DNA of 32,622 nucleotides, taken from positions 1 to 32,622 of the forward strand of contig JANYKT010000104.1 in assembly GCA_025358085.1 (NCBI GenBank), given 5' to 3'. The position numbers and the translations under genes were made by a program. Under the pieces are notes generated by a model. The model was given only the letters and a program-made list of their open reading frames with translations. It had not been told where the DNA came from and ran no database searches. The DNA comes from Deltaproteobacteria bacterium (GTDB lineage: Bacteria > Myxococcota > Myxococcia > Myxococcales > 40CM-4-68-19). Below, one piece after another: positions 1-7,773 of the stretch (the first letter of the stretch is position 1; every line of letters starts with the position of its first letter).

Positions 1-828
1 CGTTCTCATGGCGTGAATCGGCTTTCGATCGGAGTGCAGTCTTTCGAGAGCGCGCAGCTGGTCGCGCTGGGCCGCAAGCACTCGGGCGGCGACGCCGTGC
101 GCGCCTATGAGACTGCGCGCAAAGCAGGCTTTCGCAATGTCTCGCTGGACTTGATTCACGGCGGCGAGGGCCAGACCAGGGATAAGGCCGCGCACGACGC
201 GGCGACGGCCGTGGCGCTGGGGCCGGAGCATATCAGTTGCTATGCGCTCACCCTGGTGGGCCTGGCCGAAGAAGTGCCGATGGCGCGCGCGGTGAAACGC
301 GGCGAGCTGGAATTGCCCGGCGACGAGGCGGTCGAGGAGATGGGCTCCGCGGTGCGCGAGGCGCTGGGCGCGGGAGGGTACGAGCGATACGAGATCTCGA
401 ATTATGCGCGGCCCGGATATGAGGCAGTGCACAACTCGCTCTATTGGCGCGGGATTGAATACGTCGCCGCCGGTTGCGGCGCGTGCGGCTTTGCACGGGT
501 GGGCCGCGGGGCGCGGCGCTATGCCAATGACCGATCTCCCGAGCGCTATATGGACCGCGTCTCTGCGTCAGGACTGGGTGAGGCGTCCTCCGAGGAGGTG
601 ACGCCCGAAGAGCATCTGCGCGAGCGCATCTTCACCGGGCTGCGGCTCGCCGAAGGACTGGACTTTGCCGCGCTGGAAGAAGATCTCGAGCTGCCGGCCC
701 GTGCGCGCTTCGCCCCGGAAATCGAGCGTCTGGTCAAAGACGGCATCGCTTTGTACGACGGCAGGGTGCTGCGACTGAACGAGCGCGGCCTCGACCTGCA
801 CAGTGAGGCCGCGCTCCGCTTCTTTTGA
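1..828 (+). CDS. hemW: HemW-like radical SAM protein (heme chaperone / HemN-like), 5' end outside window
   Basis: The reading frame is open from base 1, so the gene enters from the left; about 275 codons are present. The visible start (GVNRLSIGVQSF, then LGRKHS) is typical of the middle of the radical SAM domain of HemW/HemN-type proteins. The CxxxCxxC iron-sulfur motif should lie just upstream and cannot be seen. Later landmarks are NVSLDLIHG, HISCYALT and YERYEISNYARPGYE, followed by HNSLYWRG. The last 80 or so residues form the winged-helix HemN C-terminal domain (EEHLRERIFTGLRL, ending with the LNERGLDL segment). HemW proteins are proposed to bind heme and deliver it to respiratory enzymes; most are not true coproporphyrinogen oxidases, and the two cannot be separated from this fragment. 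A terminator hairpin overlaps the final codons. Confidence 0.9.
   Translation, partial: RSHGVNRLSIGVQSFESAQLVALGRKHSGGDAVRAYETARKAGFRNVSLDLIHGGEGQTRDKAAHDAATAVALGPEHISCYALTLVGLAEEVPMARAVKRGELELPGDEAVEEMGSAVREALGAGGYERYEISNYARPGYEAVHNSLYWRGIEYVAAGCGACGFARVGRGARRYANDRSPERYMDRVSASGLGEASSEEVTPEEHLRERIFTGLRLAEGLDFAALEEDLELPARARFAPEIERLVKDGIALYDGRVLRLNERGLDLHSEAALRFF
781..826 (+). terminator. Intrinsic terminator overlapping the 3' end of hemW
   Basis: Bases 781-792 (GAGCGCGGCCTC) pair perfectly with 805-816, giving a 12-bp GC-rich stem and a 12-nt loop. The stem is followed by CTTCTTTT, which runs into the TGA stop at 826-828. The arrangement fits a Rho-independent terminator embedded in the coding sequence. 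Confidence 0.6.
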
Positions 829-909
829 AGCTGGTTTGAAGCAGCGCCGCCCGCGATTTGATTGAAGCTTGAGGCCGCGATTGAACTGTCCCGCCTGGAC
901 GTGCGGGTG

Positions 910-1175
910 TCAGCCCGGCGGATAGACGCCACAAGCATCCTTCAAGTCCACCGCGCGCCGGCTCGAGACGCCGTTCGCGCCGTCGCGCAGCGGCACCGCG
1001 CCGTCGATCGACAGGTAAAGCCAGACCTGCTCGATGGGAAGCCGGTCCCCTCGACGCGCGCGTCGCCGAGCGAGAAGCCGTTGCCGTGGCCCAACGCATC
1101 AACCGCAGCAACCACGAGCGCGTCCTTGACCGGCTCCGCGGCGGCGGCGAGGCTGCGAAGAGCAAGGCGATAGCG
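910..1175 (-). pseudogene. Frameshifted remnant of an unknown gene
   Basis: The 418 bp between hemW and the Ig-like gene hold no intact gene but show a coding-like stretch on the minus strand. From about 1175 down to about 1035 one frame reads EPVKDALVVAAVDALGHGNG and then FSLGDARVEGTGFP. It continues sensibly only in another frame as IEQVWLYLSIDGAVPLRDG and ends CGVYPPG at the TGA at 910-912. One extra C in the TTCCCA run near 1037 would join them. No start codon with a ribosome site is visible, and the family is not recognised. It may be the 3' remnant of a decayed gene, a gene carrying a sequence error, or chance; the case rests on codon character alone. Confidence 0.4.
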
Positions 1176-1246
1176 TGGTGCCCAAAGAGGACAGGGCCCT
1201 CCTCGCGGCGCTGGAGCATCGCCGGAGGAGGGAGGTTGCCCGATGG

Positions 1247-3340
1247 CTACTTTCCCGGTGCGAACAATCCGGTGAGTATGGCGCTCGACGAGACGTTGTT
1301 GGACTGGCGCACCGTCACCTGCGCGTCGAACACGCGCGAGCCGTACTGGTCCGCGGTCGGCGCGCACCCGAAGCCGGTGGTGCTCGCGCCCTTGGAGGCC
1401 GCGGCGACCGGCGTGGTGGCGGAGTTGTCCGCCGCGAGGACCCCGGCCAGGCTGGTCGAGAACTGGTAGAAGAAGAGCTTGTCGATGCAGGCTTGGCCGT
1501 TCGCGATGACGCAGGGAAGGTTGTTCCCGCTCGCGTCCGTCTTGGCCGAGACCTGCGCATAGTCGAAGTCCTGGCCGAAGACACCCATCGCTCCAGAGTT
1601 GTCGAGGGTGGGGCTCGGGAACCCGATGGCCGTGATGGTGATGGTGGTGGCGGGGCCGAGGGTCTGGCTGGTGAACGTGGTGCCCGCCGCAGGCGAGTTC
1701 AGGAAGCTGTCATAGGCGTAGACGTTGGCGAAGATGCTGGGCGAATGCCCCGCACCGGCGGAGTCCGTGTAGTCAGCGCACGGGAGCGTGAAGTTAGCGG
1801 CTGGCGCGACCCCGCCCGGAGGCGTGGTGGTGGCGCCCGCGCCGCCGGTGAAGGTCACCCAGGTTGGCTTCCAGATGGTGGTGAGCGCGTCCCACTTGCC
1901 GTTGGGCGGCGTATAGGCGGGGCAGGCGCCGGCGGTGGTGGTGCCGCAGAAGCGCTGCTCGCTGGGGCCGCCCGGATAAACCGCGTCGAAGACGCCGTTG
2001 TCGTTGGCGTCGATGAAGGGGTCGCCCTGGTCGATGAAGATCTCGTTCGCGTCGAGCACGCCGTTATGGTTCGTGTCGAAGAAGGCCTCCTCGCCCTGGG
2101 TCATGGCGATGATGGTGACGAACTGATCGCGGGGATTGCGGGTGAGCGAGCCGAACGGGATCGAGGGCTCGGCGGAGAGCGGGACCGGATACTGCTGGGG
2201 GTTCGCGGCGAGCGGGACCACGTCGGCGGGGGTGTTGCCGTTGCCCTGGTCGGTGCTGAACGTGACGGTGACGCTGCCCTCGTCCGGGTTGGTGGGGTTG
2301 GCGAAGTCGAAGCCCTTGGTGACCGCGGTGGCGGTGATCGAGCCGGCCTCGGTGGCGAAGCTGACGGTGGTGGGGATGCCGACGCGGTTGCCGGAGCGAT
2401 CGGAGAGCCGCACGGTGCAGGTGGTGGTCTCGACCTGCGCGGTGGTGGTGCGGACGGGCAGGTTGGCCTTCGCGCAGCGGAAATAGAAGCCGGACGCCGA
2501 GGGACGGGCGCCGCGGACCGCGACCGAGCTTGAAGCGACCGAGCCATTGGACGTGAGCGTGGCGCTCACCGAGGTGACGCCGACCTCGGTGCCGCTGTGG
2601 TAGTCGACCACCACCTTGCCGTTCGCGTCGGTGACGCCGCCGACGGTGCCGAGCGTGACCAGCTGCGGCTGCTGCTGGCTGAAGGTCACCGCCGCGCCGG
2701 GAGCGGGGACGCCGTTGGCGTCGGTCACCTGGAAGGTGGTCGAGCCGTTCTCGACGATGCCCGAGCCCTTCAGGCCCAGCGTCGGCGCGACCTGCGCGAC
2801 CTCGAAGATGGAGACGGGCGGGCCCGCGACCACGCCGCCGTCGCCGGTGGTGCCGCCATCGGGAGTGCCCGCATCGGGCGTTCCGGCGTCCGCGGTGCCG
2901 GCGTCGGAAGTGCCCGCGTCGGAAGTGCCCGCGTCTGCAGTCACCGCGCCGCTGGAGATTGTGACGACCGCCAAGGCGGAGACGCCGAGCCAACTCGCGG
3001 TCACCCGCGCGGAGGCGGGGCAGGCCGCGCCGCTGCACGCGTAGGTCGCGGTCGCGGTGCCGGCGGAGCCGAGCGTCACGGTCGCCGAGGTGGTGCCGGT
3101 GCCGTTCAGGTCGCCGGCGGGCGGGCTGAAGACCACGCTGCCCGTCCCCGCCTTGCCCGCCGCGTCCGTGCAGGTCGCGGTGAGCGTGGACTTCGATCCG
3201 TCATTGCTGATGGTAGTGGGCGCAGCCGAAACCTGGATCTGTGCGGAGGGTGCAAGTTGAGTGTTTGAGTTGCCTTAAGCGCAGAGCACGCTCGTGATCG
3301 CGGCACACAGGCTTCGGACTTCTGGAGCACGATTCCGCAT
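1247..3340 (-). CDS. Secreted Ig-like (Big-type) repeat protein with in-frame stop after its signal peptide
   Basis: The main body (3277 down to 1247, about 675 codons) encodes tandem bacterial Ig-like domains of the invasin/Big_1 kind, such as GSAGTATATYACSG, VPAPGAAVTF and GVPTT-like strands. Between the first two lies a linker of repeated Asp-Ala-Gly-Thr units (about 2828-2940). Further on are two Asp-rich, EF-hand-like loops (DTNHNGVLDANE and DANDNGVFDA), probably binding calcium. The body has no ATG, GTG or TTG between its upstream stop and a GTG at 3136, which lies inside the first Ig domain. In the same frame an AAAAGGAGG ribosome site precedes an ATG at 3340; 21 codons resembling a signal peptide (ending AAITSVLCA) are followed by TAA at 3277-3275 and then by the body. 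I infer one gene interrupted by a nonsense change, or a sequence error. A cell-surface or adhesive role is likely from the family only. Confidence 0.75.
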
Positions 3341-3565
3341 CTGCAGTAGCCTCCTTTTGCAGTCCGGGGCCCGTCTGAACCGGTCCACCGCGACTCGTAA
3401 AATGCATCGGCTTTTTATCCGCCCGCTTGAAACGCAGTGTCAAGAAATCTACCGGGCATGAAATGAGGTTTGAAGAGCGGGAAAGTGTGCGCCGATCGGG
3501 CTTGATGAGGCGGTGTGCTTCGGCTAGGAAAGCCAGCTGAACGTTCCCTTGACTCGAGGTCTGCA

Positions 3566-3784
3566 ATGAAGAATTTGATGCTCGTCGCCGCCGCCGTGAT
3601 CGCGCTGTCCCCCGCTGCCTTCGACAAGGGCAAGGGCGGCTCCGCCCAGAATCACCACTGCGAAGTGGGCGGCGCGACTGTGACCAAGACGCACAAGGCT
3701 TGCACCAAGGCCGGCGGCACCTGGGCCAAAGGCGTGGCCTCCGGTGGCGACGCGGCTGCAACGCCCCCTCCCGCAACCAAGTAG
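3566..3784 (+). CDS. Small secreted two-cysteine protein, unknown function
   Basis: A 72-residue protein. The ATG at 3566 is preceded by GAGGT at 3556-3560 with 5-nt spacing, so I prefer it over an upstream in-frame start at 3515. Residues 1-18 or so (MKNLMLVAAAVIALSPAA) form a signal peptide, so the product is exported. The mature part is short, lysine- and glycine-rich, and carries two cysteines in HHCEVGG and KACTKAGGTW, likely one disulfide. The tail is Ala/Pro-rich and low complexity. It stands alone: the Ig-like gene diverges on the left and the large operon converges on the right. I do not recognise the family. The ribosome site and signal peptide argue that it is real despite its size. 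Confidence 0.65.
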   Translation: MKNLMLVAAAVIALSPAAFDKGKGGSAQNHHCEVGGATVTKTHKACTKAGGTWAKGVASGGDAAATPPPATK

Positions 3785-3802
3785 TTCGTAGTTCGGTTTT
3801 CT

Positions 3803-3831
3803 GGGAAGCCAGCCAGTCAGGCAGGCTTCCC
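3803..3831. terminator. Hairpin between convergent genes
   Basis: GGGAAGCC at 3803-3810 pairs with GGCTTCCC at 3824-3831 around a 13-nt loop. It sits between the stop of the small secreted gene (3784) and the stop of the convergent operon (3882). No T-tract follows on either strand, so its terminator role rests on position alone. Confidence 0.35.
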
Positions 3832-3881
3832 GGCGCCGCAACGCGCGGCTTCTCTCCCGAGCGGCCCGCGCCAGGTGCTTT

Positions 3882-6800
3882 TCAGGGCGCGATTCGAAGC
3901 TCCTGGGTCTGCGCGTCGTCGACCGCCGTGGTGAAGGCGACGAAATCCTGGTAGCGCCCGGGAGCGATTCGCTGCAGCGGCAGTGACAGCGATTCTTCAA
4001 GCAACAGCTGCCCCTGCTCTTCGCGCGCACTCCACCGATACGATCCGAACGGCGTCTCGAGCGTCCGCGGAGCGGGTTGAGTTTTGAGGTGCAGCCCCAC
4101 GGGCAGGGCAATGCGCGCGCGGGTCGAGAGCTTCTCCGAAGAATCGATCAAGAGCGGCAGCGCCCGTTCCGGCTTCGACGCCCAGCGCCGGCCAAGGCGT
4201 TCGGGCAGCACCGACGCCGGCGCGAACAGCGACTCGCCGTCTTGCCGCGCGAGCTGCGCGTGCAGCGAATAAAGTAGCGCCGCGGTGCCGCCGACTTCGC
4301 TCTCGTGCTCGGCCGCAACGGCCTCGAGCGTGACTCCGTGCAGCCCGCGGCCCAGCATCGCTTCGACGGCCTGCTTGCGCTGGTCCGGATCCATGCGCTC
4401 GAGCGTGTCTTTCAATCCCGCGGCCTCGTAGCCGTGGTGCTCGTCGCGGCCGGTTCCTGCTGCGCTGCCGTCTTTCGCGAGCGTGAGCGCAAGCGTGACC
4501 GTGCGTCCGTCGGACTGGCCGGGCATTTCGGATGGGACACGCAGCCGGACGGGCCCCTCGCCGGGCTCCGGCAGCACCCAGGCGTCCTGCCCGCGCACGT
4601 ATTCGGGGAGCTGTCCGAACGGCGCGAGTCGCATGGAGGGATCGACCCAGGCCGCGCCGTCGGCAAAGTCAATGCGCAGCACCCCATAGCCATACAGCTC
4701 GCCGCGTGGGAATCGATACCCGGCGGGGTCGTTGCCCCAGGTGCGCACCAGCACGACGTGCGAGGGGATCCCAGCCGCTGCCAGCGCGGCCTTCAGCACG
4801 ACGAGCCGATTCCCGCGGCCCTGCGCCAGGACATGACCGGCCGGCGCGGTGAAGTCGTTTCCCTGTGAGCGGCCGCGCACCGCCTGCGCCACCGCAATGT
4901 AGATGTTCTCCGCCGTCAGACGCGGGGAGGTTCCCGTAGTTGCCTGGGCGAGCGCTTCCGTGCTGCTGGAAGGGCGCGCTCGCAAGAGTGCCCAGTCGGC
5001 AATGGACAGCACCAGGTCTCGCTCGGATGCGCCGGTGCCGATCTGCACTGCCGGCATGGTTTCGTTCTCGCCGGGCTGGTGCGGTTCGGGCAAAAGCGGC
5101 GTCACCTCGCGAGCCGTGTGGCTCCAGCGCAGCTCGCCGTCCACCAGCCGCGGCGAAGGGACATGCAGGTTGTGCTGGTCCGCGAGCAGCCCCAGCGCGG
5201 CCGGCGCGCGCACCTCATAAGTAGACTCGCGCATCGGCGTCTCGTCGTCGCGGAAGAGGAACGAGCCGAGGGTGTAGCCCGGCAGCTCGGGACCGCGCGG
5301 TGTCACCGGGCGCAGGTAATCGATCTCCACGGCGTCGCCCGGTTCGAGGCCCGGCAGGCTGATGCCTTCCTTCTCCGGGATCGACTCGGGCTCCAGAATG
5401 CGGCCGCCCGGCTTGATGGTGCGGAGGTGCAGGATCTGGGCGTCCGAGGGGATCTGCGCCTCGCCGAAACGGCCGATGCCTTTCTTGTCGAGCACCAGCG
5501 CGAGGGTGTGGATGTGCTCGACGCCGCCGCCATCGGCGAACATCTGGACCGCGCCGTAATCGAGCAGCCGAACGGCAGCGGCGCCCTTTGGTGCGGCAGC
5601 CTTCTCGGGGCGGGTAGCGGCGCGGACGAGCGCGAGACCGTCTCGATCGGACCAGGCCATCAGCGGTGTCTTCCGATCAAGCGCGAGTTGCTGGCGCAAC
5701 TGCAGGTCGCCGGGCGAGAGCAGCAGCGCCCGTTCGCGAGCAGCCTGTGCTTCCGCCGGGTGACCCAAGGACTCGAGCGCGCCGGCCAGACGTCGCAACG
5801 GCTCGGAGCTGCGCGGGCTCAGCGCGACAGCGCGGCCGAGGGTTGTGAAGGCGGCGTCGGCTTCCTTGCGCGAGACCTGCACTTCGGCCAGCGCCAGCAG
5901 CCGCGCGGGAACTGCCGGCCGCAGGTCTGCCCAGCGCGTGAACAACTCTTCCGCGCGGCTGAGATGGCCGCGGTCGCGCGCGAGGGCGCCCGCCGTTGCG
6001 AGGCCGTCCGGGCAGGTGACCAGACTCTCGGCGAGGCGCGATTGCTCGGCCGTGCCTCCCTCGCGGCGGGAGAATTCGAAGAGCAGCGCGACGGCGTCGC
6101 AGCGATCCTCGACCCGCGCGCGTTCGGCCAGCGCCCTGGCGGCTGCGACGTTGCCGCGAGCCTCGAGCAGTCGCGCGCGCGCAAGCAGCAGCCGCGCCGG
6201 CAGGGTGACCGGGTCCGCGGAGGGCGGCGCGCCTGCGACCTGCGCCGTGGACCCGGGCGCGGAAGGCGAACTTGTGATCGTGCCCTGCGCGGTGAGCGCG
6301 GCCTCCGCTTTATCCAGCTCCGCGGCGGCGTCATCGAAGCGTTCCGCGTCGCGCTCCAGCGCCGCTGCCGTCAGCCGCGCGCGCACGAATAGCGGGTCGC
6401 GTGCGACTACCTCAGCGAGATCGGCCAGGGCCCGCGCCTTGCCGATACGGTCGGGGATCTCCGGGTCATGCAGCAACTGCTGGGCGCGCAGAGCCAGGGC
6501 AGGAGCCCCCCCGCCCGAGAGCACCACCGCGCGTTCTGCCGCCGCGCGCTCAACGGGTCGATCGTCGCCCAGCGCAGTGCGCGCCAGCAGCCACGCGCCA
6601 AGCGGATCGCCGCTGTCGTTGTCCAACAGCCGCAGCGCGTAGGCGCGCAGGTCGTTCTGGTCGGTCCACGCGGGCGTAGCGACGCAGGCCACGCCCAGCG
6701 CGCACGGGGCGTCTGTTTTGCGCGCATCGCTGAGGAAAGCCGGCGCCGCGCTGGTGGCGTCCGAGGGCCTGCCATCGCCCCGCACCAGCAGCAGCCGGAA

Positions 6801-7766
6801 GCGCGCGCCCTCGAGCCGGCTCCAGCGCGCGAGGATTTGGTGCGTGCCTGCTGCCAGCCGCACCGCCACCGTCTGCGAGCGCACCGACTCGCGCGGGTAC
6901 GGCACTCGCGAGAGCTTCACCTCGCCGTCGATGCGCAACTCCACCGCGCCCGCGCCTTCAACCCAGAGCAGGTAGTCGCCGCCGCGCGCCAGGGTCGCCT
7001 CGGTCGCGGCATAGAAGAGGTCGCCTTCAGGGGGCTCGAACTCGAGGCCGATGTCGCCATCGGGGAAAATAAGCTCGCGCTCGAACCGGGGAGCGGCTCG
7101 CGCAGGCGCAGCGCCGTCCAGCGCCATTGGCCGGGTCAGATCAAAAAGCCGCAGCGCCGCATAGGGCCCGCCGACACGCCAGTGCTGCAGGGCGCCCGCG
7201 TCGGCCCACATCGCGCGCTCCTGAACGGCGTCGCCGCGGCTCGCGAAGACGCGCGCCGCGGCCTCGCGCACAAGCCTCGCCGCGCGAGGTGCCTGGACGG
7301 AGGCGCGCAAATTCTCCGCGGCCTTGACCACCAGATCGTCCACCGCGTGAGAATCACCCTGCGCGTCACCCAGCCGGATGGCGGCGAGTTCGGCTGCTGG
7401 ACCCCCGTAGTGCAGGGCTTTCGTCCACAGCTTCACCGCGCTCACGGTCTCGAGCCGATCTTCCTGGATCTCAGCGAGTCCGCACAGCGCAAGGGCGCGG
7501 CCCTGGGCACCGTCCGGTGTCTCGCTCGCATTCTCCGGTAGCTGCATGAGGCGTCGCGCCGCACCGACCGGATCTGACGCGATCAGATACCGGAGCCAGC
7601 CAGCCTGGGCTCGCGCGCCCGGATCGCCCGTGTGCGCGTCGGCCTCGCGCTCGGCGGCAGCGAGACGTTGCGCCGCCTCTTGCGGCCCGCCAGGGCTCGG
7701 GCGCTTCATCGACGAGCCTGCGGTGCAGCCCACCAGGAAGACCAGCGCGCCACAGAGCCATCGCAT
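3882..7766 (-). CDS. TPR/DUF3857 lipoprotein with degenerate transglutaminase-like domain
   Basis: A 1294-residue protein read from the ATG at 7766. It opens with MRWLCGALVFLVGC, a lipoprotein signal with lipobox LVGC and Cys14, so it is probably membrane-anchored. Next come a helical segment, a beta-sandwich with YLLWVEGAGAVELRIDGE (PA14/jelly-roll-like), a long TPR-like array (about residues 350-720), a DUF3857-like region (VEHIHTLALVLDKKGIGRFG), a transglutaminase-like core and a C-terminal beta domain. The position of the catalytic Cys reads QGRGNRLVVLKAAL, with no Cys, and the His is replaced in ELYGYGVLRI; only WVDPS keeps an Asp. I infer a non-enzymatic domain. It follows its active-looking paralogue after 7 bp and shares its architecture, so both are likely co-transcribed. 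Substrate and role are unknown. A longer in-frame start at 7904 would overlap the upstream gene and lose the lipoprotein signal. Confidence 0.8.
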   Translation of the reverse strand: MRWLCGALVFLVGCTAGSSMKRPSPGGPQEAAQRLAAAEREADAHTGDPGARAQAGWLRYLIASDPVGAARRLMQLPENASETPDGAQGRALALCGLAEIQEDRLETVSAVKLWTKALHYGGPAAELAAIRLGDAQGDSHAVDDLVVKAAENLRASVQAPRAARLVREAAARVFASRGDAVQERAMWADAGALQHWRVGGPYAALRLFDLTRPMALDGAAPARAAPRFERELIFPDGDIGLEFEPPEGDLFYAATEATLARGGDYLLWVEGAGAVELRIDGEVKLSRVPYPRESVRSQTVAVRLAAGTHQILARWSRLEGARFRLLLVRGDGRPSDATSAAPAFLSDARKTDAPCALGVACVATPAWTDQNDLRAYALRLLDNDSGDPLGAWLLARTALGDDRPVERAAAERAVVLSGGGAPALALRAQQLLHDPEIPDRIGKARALADLAEVVARDPLFVRARLTAAALERDAERFDDAAAELDKAEAALTAQGTITSSPSAPGSTAQVAGAPPSADPVTLPARLLLARARLLEARGNVAAARALAERARVEDRCDAVALLFEFSRREGGTAEQSRLAESLVTCPDGLATAGALARDRGHLSRAEELFTRWADLRPAVPARLLALAEVQVSRKEADAAFTTLGRAVALSPRSSEPLRRLAGALESLGHPAEAQAARERALLLSPGDLQLRQQLALDRKTPLMAWSDRDGLALVRAATRPEKAAAPKGAAAVRLLDYGAVQMFADGGGVEHIHTLALVLDKKGIGRFGEAQIPSDAQILHLRTIKPGGRILEPESIPEKEGISLPGLEPGDAVEIDYLRPVTPRGPELPGYTLGSFLFRDDETPMRESTYEVRAPAALGLLADQHNLHVPSPRLVDGELRWSHTAREVTPLLPEPHQPGENETMPAVQIGTGASERDLVLSIADWALLRARPSSSTEALAQATTGTSPRLTAENIYIAVAQAVRGRSQGNDFTAPAGHVLAQGRGNRLVVLKAALAAAGIPSHVVLVRTWGNDPAGYRFPRGELYGYGVLRIDFADGAAWVDPSMRLAPFGQLPEYVRGQDAWVLPEPGEGPVRLRVPSEMPGQSDGRTVTLALTLAKDGSAAGTGRDEHHGYEAAGLKDTLERMDPDQRKQAVEAMLGRGLHGVTLEAVAAEHESEVGGTAALLYSLHAQLARQDGESLFAPASVLPERLGRRWASKPERALPLLIDSSEKLSTRARIALPVGLHLKTQPAPRTLETPFGSYRWSAREEQGQLLLEESLSLPLQRIAPGRYQDFVAFTTAVDDAQTQELRIAP

Positions 7767-7773
7767 GGGAAGA

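Noticed and set aside
1175-2533. Open frame of 452 codons on the plus strand
   Set aside because: Antisense to the Ig-like protein; Gly/Arg/Val/Ala-only composition without recognisable folds.
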